From contig DATLXN010000001.1 of the NCBI GenBank assembly GCA_035575715.1, positions 49,145-113,144 on the forward strand: a stretch of 64,000 bases of DNA. Direction: 5' to 3'. How positions within the stretch are numbered: the stretch's first letter is position 1; every line of letters begins with the position of its first letter. The notes under the pieces are model-generated. The model was given only the letters and a program-made list of their open reading frames with translations. It was not told where the DNA came from and searched no databases. Positions 8,199 through 14,678 of the stretch are shown here, in pieces. This stretch comes from JACCSI01 sp035575715 (GTDB lineage: Bacteria > Acidobacteriota > Vicinamibacteria > Vicinamibacterales > UBA2999). A program made the position numbers and the translations under genes.

Positions 8199-8501
8199 TC
8201 ATGCTGCAAGCTCGGCGCGAATGACGTCACGGTTGGCAACGATAGTCTTGAGCGCTCCGTGAAGACGGAGAGCGGCATCGAACGCTCGCTGCTCGGACGT
8301 GTCGAGACACCGGTCTGCGTGAAAGTCCGATACGAAGAACACCCAGCGAATCAGCGTCTCCAGCGCGACGGGGTCTGCCATTTGCTGCACGAGCGCCGAG
8401 TGCCTGCCGCTGTCGGGTCCGTAATCACAGTTGTAGTTACTGGCCACGTGAGTGGCTACGGTCCGAATATCGCGCACGAGGTCTTCAATCGGTGTCTTCA
8501 T
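8199..8501 (-). CDS. Hypothetical alpha-helical protein of the mobile element
   Basis: 100 aa from the ATG at 8501 (GAGGTG 6 nt upstream); an ATG at 8525 is also in frame. Sequence MKTPIEDLVRDIRTVATHVA, then ...LETLIRWVFFVSDFHADRCL and a C-terminal helix. Its stop overlaps an ATG of the next gene (ATGA). No family recognised. Confidence 0.55.
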   Translation of the reverse strand: MKTPIEDLVRDIRTVATHVASNYNCDYGPDSGRHSALVQQMADPVALETLIRWVFFVSDFHADRCLDTSEQRAFDAALRLHGALKTIVANRDVIRAELAA

Positions 8502-8550
8502 AGCGGGCACCTCAAAACGGGCCAATGTTTCCGCGGGGTTTTTGGACTGG

Positions 8551-8653
8551 GGTCACACGAGGTCACCCTACCGGCTCCAAACCCGCTTCCCTCATAGGTC
8601 CAACCCACCCCCTCGGTGACCCCTGAGGGGACGTGGTGACTCCGGTTTGTCAC
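8551..8653. repeat. GGTCAC/GTGACC repeat region between cargo genes
   Basis: Five copies of a GTCAC core: GGTCAC at 8551 and 8561 (10 bp apart), GGTGAC at 8615 and 8635 (20 bp apart, opposite strand) and TGTCAC near 8648. A CCCCTC...GAGGGG hairpin lies around 8609-8630. The spacing in whole helical turns suggests protein binding, or a transcription terminator/attenuator for the upstream genes. Confidence 0.4.
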
Positions 8654-9135
8654 GGGGTGGGCCCTCCACTTCGCCACCCACGCATCTCTCGCTGTGCGCG
8701 ACGTGCCCGCTGCTCGACTTGAATTGCATTAGTAATCTCGCCGCGCAGAATCCGTTGCGCGTGCGCATCGCCCAAAGCGTGCGTGATGACACCGTTTTCT
8801 CGATACAGTCCGACGGCTGCCCACCGTTCGACGGGCAGTTGTGGTGCGGGTGCAGGTGCAGGCTCGACGTGCTCCACCGGCGCGGGCTCAATGGTTTCGA
8901 CCGGAGCCGCGATGTCACCGCTGGCTATCGCTTTAATCTCCGCTCGGTTGTGCCGTAGGACGATGAGTTCTTCATCGCTCAACGCCTTGTAGGCGCCAGC
9001 AGGTTGCAGCCACAGGCGGTTGTTGCGAACGAAGACCGAGACGCCACGTGCTCGCAGTGTGGCGACCCACGCCTCAGGTTTAGCAAACCCGGGCGCCTCG
9101 ATTTCATGCTGCGAGATTTGGGCGACATTAGCCAT
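8650..9135 (-). CDS. TubC N-terminal docking-like domain protein
   Basis: 161 aa. Residues ~20-75 (LRARGVSVFVRNNRLWLQPAG, LSDEELIVLRHNRAEIKAI) resemble the TubC_N docking fold, which in mobile elements is often found at the N-terminus of replication or primase-associated proteins. A proline/alanine/glutamate linker (PAPVEHVEPAPAPAPQ) leads to a C-terminal part with HALGDAHAQRILRGEITNAI. It overlaps the upstream gene by 8 nt. The family call is tentative; function unknown. Confidence 0.55.
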   Translation of the reverse strand: MANVAQISQHEIEAPGFAKPEAWVATLRARGVSVFVRNNRLWLQPAGAYKALSDEELIVLRHNRAEIKAIASGDIAAPVETIEPAPVEHVEPAPAPAPQLPVERWAAVGLYRENGVITHALGDAHAQRILRGEITNAIQVEQRARRAQREMRGWRSGGPTP

Positions 9136-9643
9136 TTCTTAGTTCACCGTCTTCCATGTCGTCGGAGTCGATGCACACCCCGTCCTGAACATCGGTTGCG
9201 TCAACCTGGGCGTCGATGATCGGATGGGCCGCACGCACGCTCGCCAGCATTTGTTCGAGGTGCGCAATCAGCTGGTCGGTCGAGAGGCCCGCGAACTCGT
9301 TCGATGCAGCCGGTTCGACCACCAGCGTCGCGGACGGTCCGAAGCCGGTGCGGTCCAACACAATCTGTGCTGCGCGAATCACGGCCGGGTCTCGGTCGCT
9401 GTCGGAACGGCCGCAGGCTTCACAGATGGGGCCGTGGCTGCCGAGTGCGTTGATAAGAGCGTCGATGGCGAGGTCGCGGCCTGCCATCAGTTTGAGCTTT
9501 GCGGCAGCGAGTGTCTGTGGGGCGAGGCCGCCGTGCATGATGCAGACAGTGCCGCCACGTATCGGCTTACGCCGACAGGGTTGACCCGCTCGATTGGTCG
9601 CTGTGCATTGGCGGTCGGTCGTTGTTGTGAGGTCAGTCACCAT
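9128..9643 (-). CDS. Phage-type Cys/His motif protein (CxxxTxxGxxC...CxxHGG)
   Basis: 171 aa from the ATG at 9643 (AAGGAA just upstream; a GTG at 9658 is an alternative). The N-terminal CTATNRAGQPCRRKP...CIMHGG motif is a small zinc-binding-like module common in phages and genomic islands, sometimes encoded near terminase genes. A second pair, CEACGRSD, follows at ~residue 90, then AAQIVLDRTGFGPSATLVV. The C-terminus is acidic (DSDDMEDGEL). It could be a terminase small subunit-like DNA-binding protein, which would fit a satellite that redirects packaging, but this is not provable here. Confidence 0.6.
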   Translation of the reverse strand: MVTDLTTTTDRQCTATNRAGQPCRRKPIRGGTVCIMHGGLAPQTLAAAKLKLMAGRDLAIDALINALGSHGPICEACGRSDSDRDPAVIRAAQIVLDRTGFGPSATLVVEPAASNEFAGLSTDQLIAHLEQMLASVRAAHPIIDAQVDATDVQDGVCIDSDDMEDGELRNG

Positions 9644-9680
9644 AGGGTTCCTTATCACTCTCTATCTCGACGTGGGTTCC

Positions 9681-9909
9681 GTACCCGTTACCCCCTCTAG
9701 GGGGGGTAACTACCGGGTACAGTCCAACCAGTGTCGTGAGTACCGTCCGGTACGGTCCGGTACGGTCCACCAAAAAACCGGCCTAACCCCTTGAGCCGTG
9801 CGAGTTTGGGCCGTACCCGTCTACCCGTCCCGAACGGGGTACCGTCTGGTACCGTCCGTCTCCCCCGCGAGTAGTTGTACCCAGAGGGTTCGGTACAGCC
9901 CAAACTCGC
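9681..9909. other. Candidate replication origin: 10-bp GTAC iterons and a 17-bp inverted repeat
   Basis: Ten GTAC tetramers occur in ~215 bp (9681, 9717, 9740, 9750, 9760, 9813, 9839, 9849, 9877, 9893), where about one is expected by chance. Several belong to 10-bp direct repeats with consensus GGTACSGTCY: three in tandem at 9739-9768 and two at 9838-9857. A 17-bp inverted repeat with one mismatch (arms 9800-9816 and 9893-9909) encloses the second set. The region 9644-9943 has no convincing gene; the 105-aa reading frame across it is a product of the repeats. It lies just downstream of the primase-helicase genes, where an origin is expected (inference). Confidence 0.55.
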
Positions 9910-9943
9910 AGGGACATTGGACTTATAGACACCCCGCAGCGGG

Positions 9944-10150
9944 TTACCCAATCTTGCGGTAGGCGCGCACTGGCACGTCATTTTCCATCTCCAACAAAAT
10001 CCAACCGTCGGCATAAGCAGCCGCTAACAGGTTGTCCCACTGCTCGGTGCCCATCGTCATGACTAGTGCCAGAGGAACGGCGCCCGACAAAGCGCGCATT
10101 GCTTCGTCGAGCGGGAATGGCCGAAGGTCGCGAAACAACCGGCCGGTCAA
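9944..10150 (-). CDS. Small protein coupled to the helicase gene
   Basis: 68 aa, start TTG at 10150 inside a TTGA overlap with the helicase stop. It contains MTMGTEQWDNLLAAAYADGWILLEMENDVPVRAYRK, a pattern (W...AYADGWILLE) seen in short phage and plasmid proteins of unknown function. Its last codons border the candidate origin. Confidence 0.55.
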   Translation of the reverse strand: MTGRLFRDLRPFPLDEAMRALSGAVPLALVMTMGTEQWDNLLAAAYADGWILLEMENDVPVRAYRKIG

Positions 10151-11664
10151 AACGGCACCTCCAGTTGCTTGAGCCCCAGCGGCGTGAGCTTGTAAGGCTC
10201 ACCCCGCTTCTTGTATGAATCCACCCACTGAGCGCGCATCAGGCGACCGAGTGAGGCCGAGACGGCGTTCGTCTGCATTGCAACGAATTGACGCAGTGCG
10301 TCTCGACCAGTCACATCGTTGTCCCGGATCACTGTCAACACCTTGATGTCGGTGATGCGTTCCTCAGCGGCTACCTTCGCTGCCCGGGCTTGGGCCCGTT
10401 CCTGAGCATGTCCCGCGTCTGCGGGTCGGAGAACCAGCGACGTAATGGGACGGCCGGAGTCGTGAACCATCTCAAAACCGTCTTCATTACACACGTTGAC
10501 CACGTGGGCGATAAGCTCCAGCGGCGGCGGTCGTAGGTCGTCCTTCTGCTTGACACAGGTCACCGTAATCTCACGCGTGCCTAGCACGTCACCGTCCTCG
10601 TCTTCGTCTTTGGAGTCGATGCGGATCTCGGCGTCAACAGCACCGAAGATGACGCCGGAGCCTCGGCCACCGCCCTTCGGGTCGCCTTTGGGGGGATGGT
10701 GAACGAAGGCAATTGCGCAGCTCGAAGTGTTCTGCAACTTGGAGCAGAACGAGACCACCTCGCCCATGTCTCGGGCACTGTTTTCGTCGGCTCCCGGCGT
10801 GCAGCGTGAGAGCGTGTCCACGATGACGAGCACCGGTCGGAGCTTGGATATGACATCGAGTAGTTCCCGCTGAAAGGTTGGGTCTCTCAGGTCGACGGGT
10901 ATGGGAATGACGTGAAACGGGAGTTTCAGCGGGTCAACGTCGTGCTCGTTACAAAAGGCACGCACGCGGAATTGGAACGCTCCGCCACCCTCAGCGGCGA
11001 TGTAGAGCACAGGCCCATGTTGGACGACCCGGTAGCCGAAGACGTCCCGCTTTCCTGCTGCAATGCACAACCCGACGTGGCAGACGAAGAAGGTTTTCAG
11101 CGCGCCCGGCTTTCCTACAACTTGGACGAGACCGAGGTCGGGAATCCACTGGTCCACGACCGACTTAGGCTGCAGACGGGCGAAGAGTTCCCCCAGCGTC
11201 AGCGACTGAAGTGGTGGGCGCGGCGGCCGCTCCTCAGCGTCGAGGCGACGGCGAGCTTCACGCTGTGCACGCTCCCGCGCCATAGCCGCTTTCAGCAGCC
11301 TGTCATCTTGTTGTGTGTCGTCGAGCTGTTCGGTGAACTCTGGACTATTCGCTTGATTCCAGACCCGTCGGAGGTATTCATCCAGTTCGTCGTGCTCCAA
11401 CGGTGGTTGGCACTGCTCGGCATTCAGGGCATGGCATGCAGTGAGCGCCACGGCCAGACTGGTATTCCGGGCCTTCAAACTGCGAAGGAGCTTGTAGACG
11501 GTCTCATGCCGGTTTCCGGGCGGAATAACCTCCGGAATCTTGAAAGCTTTGTTATCAGGCTCAGTGGTGACATCACCGAGCACGTGTGTGAAATGTTCAA
11601 ACGTGTAGACGGTGTTGGTGTTGGTTTCGAGGGTGACAGGTCGCGGCCCACGTTGCAGAGTCAT
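10147..11664 (-). CDS. Replicative helicase/ATPase with PriCT domain (RepA-like, AAA_25)
   Basis: 505 aa from the ATG at 11664, which overlaps the primase stop as ATGA; the longer upstream frame is not needed. Residues ~47-105 look like a primase C-terminal (PriCT) domain (PPGNRHETVYKLLRSL...LDEYLRRVW). Residues ~165-400 are a RecA-fold ATPase: Walker A GKPGALKT (184-191), Walker B VLVIVDTLSR (278-287), VHHPPKG sensor region. The C-terminal ~70 residues form a winged-helix-like segment (VSASLGRLMRAQWVDSYKKR). RepA/DnaB-type ATPases of this kind unwind the origin of small plasmids, satellites and phages. With the preceding primase it makes a split primase-helicase pair. Confidence 0.87.
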   Translation of the reverse strand: MTLQRGPRPVTLETNTNTVYTFEHFTHVLGDVTTEPDNKAFKIPEVIPPGNRHETVYKLLRSLKARNTSLAVALTACHALNAEQCQPPLEHDELDEYLRRVWNQANSPEFTEQLDDTQQDDRLLKAAMARERAQREARRRLDAEERPPRPPLQSLTLGELFARLQPKSVVDQWIPDLGLVQVVGKPGALKTFFVCHVGLCIAAGKRDVFGYRVVQHGPVLYIAAEGGGAFQFRVRAFCNEHDVDPLKLPFHVIPIPVDLRDPTFQRELLDVISKLRPVLVIVDTLSRCTPGADENSARDMGEVVSFCSKLQNTSSCAIAFVHHPPKGDPKGGGRGSGVIFGAVDAEIRIDSKDEDEDGDVLGTREITVTCVKQKDDLRPPPLELIAHVVNVCNEDGFEMVHDSGRPITSLVLRPADAGHAQERAQARAAKVAAEERITDIKVLTVIRDNDVTGRDALRQFVAMQTNAVSASLGRLMRAQWVDSYKKRGEPYKLTPLGLKQLEVPF

Positions 11665-12278
11665 AGGTCCCCGTCTTTCCCCATGTATTCCTTCTTGAAG
11701 TTGAAGGAGCCGGGTATACGGAGTACACGTGCGGGCTCGGAGACCGCTTCGTCTACGACGTCGGCCACGCTGCTGGCCAAACGTTTGAGCCACGACTTGG
11801 CCGTCTTCATCCCGCCGGGCGCCTGCAGGAAGATGGGCTGGTCGAGGAGCCAGTACGGGTGAAGCCCCCCTCCACTACACACCACCAATGACGGAGGAAG
11901 TTCGAACGCTGCAATGCGCTTCCGTGTCTCCTCTTCGCCAAGGTGCTTGAAGTCCGCATCGACGAAGAGCGCCGTCAACGTTTGACAGTGTGCAGCGTCA
12001 CCCTTGCGGGTTTTCAGAGCGGCTGCAGTTCGCAGAGCCACACCGTAGTAGGCTCCAAGTTGAAGCGCTTCTGTGGCCTTCAGGAACGTGACTACCCGGT
12101 CATGGTTGTATTTACCGTCGTTGACTTCGATGAAGTCCCGGAGTGCGTTAGCCCTGTCGTGGTCAAATGTTCGAAGCTCCATTACACCGTTTTGGCCCGC
12201 ATAGAGCGTCTCGAAGAACTCTAAAGCCTGGTCGACATGCAGCGTTCCGGCGCTGTCCTCCGTTGCGAACGGCGTCAC
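11661..12278 (-). CDS. Archaeo-eukaryotic-type DNA primase/polymerase (RepB_primase-like)
   Basis: 205 aa, start GTG at 12278 in a GTGA overlap with the excisionase stop. AEP-superfamily motifs are in order: FVDADFK with metal-binding Asp107 and Asp109, SGGGLHPYW (135-143, with catalytic-type His140), and ARVLRIPGSFNFK (183-195), the RxPGTxNxK signature. Such primases start replication of plasmids and satellites. The ATGA overlap with the helicase gene implies equimolar synthesis. In many relatives these two activities sit in one polypeptide. Confidence 0.87.
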   Translation of the reverse strand: MTPFATEDSAGTLHVDQALEFFETLYAGQNGVMELRTFDHDRANALRDFIEVNDGKYNHDRVVTFLKATEALQLGAYYGVALRTAAALKTRKGDAAHCQTLTALFVDADFKHLGEEETRKRIAAFELPPSLVVCSGGGLHPYWLLDQPIFLQAPGGMKTAKSWLKRLASSVADVVDEAVSEPARVLRIPGSFNFKKEYMGKDGDL

Positions 12279-12487
12279 GCGCTCCTCCGCTTCTCGATGA
12301 GTGCATCGAGGTCCGCACGGTCAAACAGCAATCGGCGGCTGTTTTCTCCCCGGTGCCTGACGCTCGGCAACTCCACACGCCGCAGGTGTCCATCGGCAAC
12401 GTAGGCACGAAGAGTCCACGTGCTGATGCCGCCCAGATACGCAGCCGCTGCATGGACGTCGAGCAGACGGGGAACGTCGGGCTTCAT
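12275..12487 (-). CDS. AlpA/excisionase-like helix-turn-helix protein
   Basis: 70 aa, MerR-like winged HTH of the excisionase class: LLDVHAAAAYLGGISTWTLRAYVADGHL then RRLLFDRADLDALIE. Its ATG overlaps the XRE stop (ATGA) and its stop overlaps the primase start. In PICI-type satellites an AlpA-like activator is encoded at exactly this position; in other elements such proteins direct excision with the integrase. Both roles are possible. Confidence 0.83.
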   Translation of the reverse strand: MKPDVPRLLDVHAAAAYLGGISTWTLRAYVADGHLRRVELPSVRHRGENSRRLLFDRADLDALIEKRRSA

Positions 12488-12687
12488 TTGTCGACGACCT
12501 CGACGTCACGGAGCAGTGACTCTGTGGGAACGTCAAAGACACTCGCCAGTCGTTCGAGCTGTTGGCTGGTAGGTATGAGACGGCCGCGCTCGATGAGCGC
12601 GATGGCAGGCTGTGGAATACGCGCCGCAGCCGCGACTCTCTCCTGCGAGAGATTGCGAGACGTTCTTTCAAATTTGACACGCAGCAC
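12484..12687 (-). CDS. XRE-family transcriptional regulator
   Basis: 67 aa Cro/CI-type helix-turn-helix: LSQERVAAAARIPQPAIALIERGR, then TSQQLERLASVFDVP. Start GTG at 12687 with AGGAGG about 5 nt upstream. It is the first gene of the leftward operon and faces the integrase operon across a ~400 bp control region holding palindromes and an 8-bp tandem array, so it is the likely master regulator of the element. It has no extra domain that would sense an inducer. Confidence 0.88.
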   Translation of the reverse strand: MLRVKFERTSRNLSQERVAAAARIPQPAIALIERGRLIPTSQQLERLASVFDVPTESLLRDVEVVDK

Positions 12688-12860
12688 GAAAACCTCCTGG
12701 CGATCAGTGGTTTTCGCGCTTGGCCTTGGGAAGGCACGGCGCTACTTCAACGGCTGCTCCTCACTAAGTCAGGCGGTCGGCCTACGAGTCTTTGGCCGTC
12801 CGTTCTCTACATGCCCAATATGCAAGCGCGCTCGTTCGCGCCGTGCGGAGCCGTTGGGTT

Positions 12861-12876
12861 TATGGTTTTAACCATA
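12861..12876. promoter_or_regulatory. Candidate operator palindrome TATGGTT-TT-AACCATA
   Basis: A 7-bp inverted repeat with a 2-nt spacer lies in the divergent control region, upstream of the XRE gene. Size and position fit a Cro/CI-type operator. It is the only perfect palindrome of this size I saw in the left half of the 12688-13093 gap. Confidence 0.4.
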
Positions 12877-12945
12877 CCCTAGAACTTTACGAGGTCTCAA
12901 GCGAAAAGCTTGACACCACGTCAACAAACTTCAGCATGTTTGACC

Positions 12946-13010
12946 TTTCGACACTTTCGACGTTTCGACGTTTAGATGTTTGGATGACTCGACGTTTCGA
13001 TGATTCGAGG
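12946..13010. repeat. 8-bp tandem array, consensus TTTCGACG (8 units)
   Basis: Eight consecutive units (first of 9 nt, then 12955, 12963, 12971, 12979, 12987, 12995 and 13003). Units 2 and 3 are exactly TTTCGACG; the others differ by one to three bases (TTTAGATG, TTTGGATG, ACTCGACG, TTTCGATG, ATTCGAGG). The array sits between the two divergent operons in AT-richer DNA, and may be an iteron or regulator-binding array. Confidence 0.7.
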
Positions 13011-13074
13011 GTCTGTGTTCTTTAAACACTCGCGGAAAATGCGGGCGTTCCTTACGGTTGACCTTCAGGTTAAC

Positions 13075-13091
13075 GGTAAAGTAAACTTACC
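13075..13091. promoter_or_regulatory. Candidate operator GGTAA-N7-TTACC overlapping the integrase-operon promoter
   Basis: A 5-bp inverted repeat surrounds TAAACT (13082-13087), which lies 6 nt before the ATG at 13094 and fits a leaderless -10 box. A repressor bound here would block the integrase operon. Confidence 0.4.
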
Positions 13092-13093
13092 CT

Positions 13094-13249
13094 ATGAAAA
13101 TACTCCGTCTCCCTACGCTGAACTGTAAACGCTGCGGGCACCGCTGGATACCCAGTCAACCCATCATCCGAATCTGCCCGAGCTGCAAGAGCGCTGGGTG
13201 GGAGACGAAACGTCAGGGCCGTCAAGGGCTCCGCAAGAAGGTGAAGTGA
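13094..13249 (+). CDS. 51-aa zinc-ribbon protein
   Basis: Short gene, first of the integrase operon. It reads MKILRLPTLNCKRCGHRW, a gap, then ICPSCKSAGWETKRQG and a basic tail (RKKVK). The two CxxC pairs 15 residues apart form a rubredoxin-like zinc ribbon, a fold common in small DNA-associated proteins. The stop TGA shares its A with the next gene's ATG (TGATG). A TAAACT box lies 6 nt upstream of the start and no Shine-Dalgarno is present. It may bind DNA or regulate integrase; not shown. Confidence 0.7.
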   Translation: MKILRLPTLNCKRCGHRWIPSQPIIRICPSCKSAGWETKRQGRQGLRKKVK

Positions 13250-13455
13250 TGAAACTGACCATTACCTACAAACCGCACACCGTCACCGTTCCTAACTGGG
13301 CTGCCGAAGACGTCAAAAACTTGCTGAAGCGCACACGCAGCACGAAGCCAAAGACCGCAGCCATTGCACGGGAGGAGCTGAACGAGCTGCTCGGCGACAT
13401 TGCGGAGAACGAGGGCTGGTTCCCAGAGTTTGACTTCTCCGGCGTGAAGTCATGA
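13249..13455 (+). CDS. Small hypothetical protein upstream of integrase
   Basis: 68 aa from the ATG at 13249 (MKLTITYKPHTVTVPNWAAE); a GTG at 13198 in the same frame is not needed because TGATG coupling to the zinc-ribbon gene marks the start. Pattern: beta strands followed by AREELNELLGDIAENEGWFPE. The stop overlaps the integrase ATG (ATGA). Position suggests a recombination accessory factor, but no family is recognised. Confidence 0.6.
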   Translation: MKLTITYKPHTVTVPNWAAEDVKNLLKRTRSTKPKTAAIAREELNELLGDIAENEGWFPEFDFSGVKS

Positions 13456-14573
13456 GCCGCGCCAAGGGCACCGGCAGCATTTACAAACTGAGTAAGACGT
13501 CTCGCTATTGGTGGGTCGCGTATGTCAGCGATGGCAAACGTCGATGTGAAAGCAGCAAGTCCACTGTGAAGAAGGTGGCGCAAGACCTCCTCACGTCACG
13601 TCTTGGTGATGTCGGCAGGGGGATCGTCGTGACGCCGAAGGTGGGACGGATCACGATCGGCAGGGGACTCGCAGCGGTGATGAACGACCTGACAATGAAT
13701 GGCCGCAAGAGTGCAGCCGAGACGCAGCGGAGGATCGACCGACACCTGCTGCGGCATTTCGAGCGAGAACGCCGCATGAACTCGATTACGACTGCTGACA
13801 TCGAGACCTACAAATCCGCCCGCCTCATGGAGGGTGTCGCTCCGGCGACCGTCAACCGAGAGCTGGCGGCGTTACGGCGAGCCTTTCGACTAGCCGTCCG
13901 AGGCGGTGAGCTGGTCCAGATGCCCCACATCGGAATGTTGCAAGAGCACAACGTGCGAAAAGGCTTCTTCGAGCGTGACCAGCTCGACGCGATCTTCAAA
14001 CACTTACCCGTGGAGCTTCACGCTCCCCTCACTTTTGCCTTCATCACAGGGTGGAGGTTGAAGAGCGAGGTGCTCAAGCTCACCGTGTCACAGCTTGACT
14101 TGGATGCAGGCATGGTGCGGTTGGAGGTTGGCACAACGAAGTCGGGTGAGGGCCGCTCGTTTTTCGTGACCAAGGAACTCCGCACGCTGCTGCAGGGGCA
14201 ACTCGACTCGATTGCCGATCTCAAGAAACAGGGTGTCGTGACCCCGTTTTTATTCCACTGGGCGGATGGCTCACAGATTAAAGATTTTCGGAAGACGTGG
14301 GAGCGGGCACGGGATGCCGCAGGCTTCCCCGGCAAGCTGCTTCATGACTTCCGGCGTACAGCGGTCCGTAACCTGGAGCGAGCCTCGATTCCTCGTTCCA
14401 CCGCTATGGCGATGGTGGGCCACAAGACCGAGGCGATCTATCGACGGTACGCCATTGTCGATGAGGCGATGCATCGTGAAGCCGCCGCAAAACTCGACGC
14501 GTGGGCCGAGGGTGAGACCGTGAAGACGGAGGCCCGGGGTCAGCTCAAGGCGTTCAAACGTAGTAATGGCTAA
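13452..14573 (+). CDS. Tyrosine-type site-specific integrase
   Basis: 373 aa with full-length architecture: N-terminal AP2-like arm-binding region (GTGSIYKLSKTSRYWWVAYV), SAM-like core-binding domain (~70-165) and catalytic domain. Catalytic residues are visible: Arg202 in ITGWRLKSE, Lys230 in TTKSGEG, His298 and Arg301 in LLHDFRRT, His324 in MVGHKT and the nucleophile Tyr333 in YRRYAIVD. It therefore appears active. The stop codon is followed within 4 nt by the proposed right attachment repeat, the usual arrangement for integrases of islands. Last gene of a three-gene overlapping operon. Confidence 0.95.
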   Translation: MSRAKGTGSIYKLSKTSRYWWVAYVSDGKRRCESSKSTVKKVAQDLLTSRLGDVGRGIVVTPKVGRITIGRGLAAVMNDLTMNGRKSAAETQRRIDRHLLRHFERERRMNSITTADIETYKSARLMEGVAPATVNRELAALRRAFRLAVRGGELVQMPHIGMLQEHNVRKGFFERDQLDAIFKHLPVELHAPLTFAFITGWRLKSEVLKLTVSQLDLDAGMVRLEVGTTKSGEGRSFFVTKELRTLLQGQLDSIADLKKQGVVTPFLFHWADGSQIKDFRKTWERARDAAGFPGKLLHDFRRTAVRNLERASIPRSTAMAMVGHKTEAIYRRYAIVDEAMHREAAAKLDAWAEGETVKTEARGQLKAFKRSNG

Positions 14574-14576
14574 GGA

Positions 14577-14588
14577 ATGGCTAAGATT
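14577..14588. repeat. Candidate attR (12-bp direct repeat)
   Basis: ATGGCTAAGATT, same as 6676-6687. A second partial copy, ATGGCTAAG, lies 12 nt upstream across the integrase stop codon and may be an integrase-binding site. Confidence 0.5.
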
Positions 14589-14678
14589 TGGCCCGTTTAC
14601 CGGGTGTTTAGTCTGAATATGTTAAGGATTTTGAGAGTCGCCTAGGTCTTTACAACACGGGAGCGCAATACTGCCCGG

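Larger units (their letters stand above)
6676..14588. mobile_element. Integrated mobile element (phage-satellite-like or integrative plasmid), ~7.9 kb
   Basis: The limits are proposed from a 12-bp direct repeat (ATGGCTAAGATT) at 6676-6687 and 14577-14588, the right copy lying just after the integrase stop. Inside are a tyrosine integrase, an excisionase-like HTH, an XRE regulator, primase, helicase, a candidate origin and a run of small genes. Integrase and replication operons are divergent from a ~400 bp control region. No capsid, portal, tail or lysis genes are visible. The layout resembles phage-inducible chromosomal islands, or pSAM2-like integrative plasmids lacking transfer genes. The insert separates two FHA-domain genes. 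Confidence 0.75.

Noticed and set aside
8575..8650. CRISPR-like or phage cos site from the repeat cluster
   Set aside because: Repeats are short, uneven and without spacers of constant length; no packaging genes support a cos site.
9697..10014. 105-aa leftward reading frame across the candidate origin
   Set aside because: It is built mostly of translated GTAC repeats and overlaps a better-supported gene at its start; no protein-like pattern.
11664..11793. Longer start for the helicase at 11793
   Set aside because: The first 43 residues are Arg-rich and antisense-like, and the ATG at 11664 overlaps the primase stop as ATGA.
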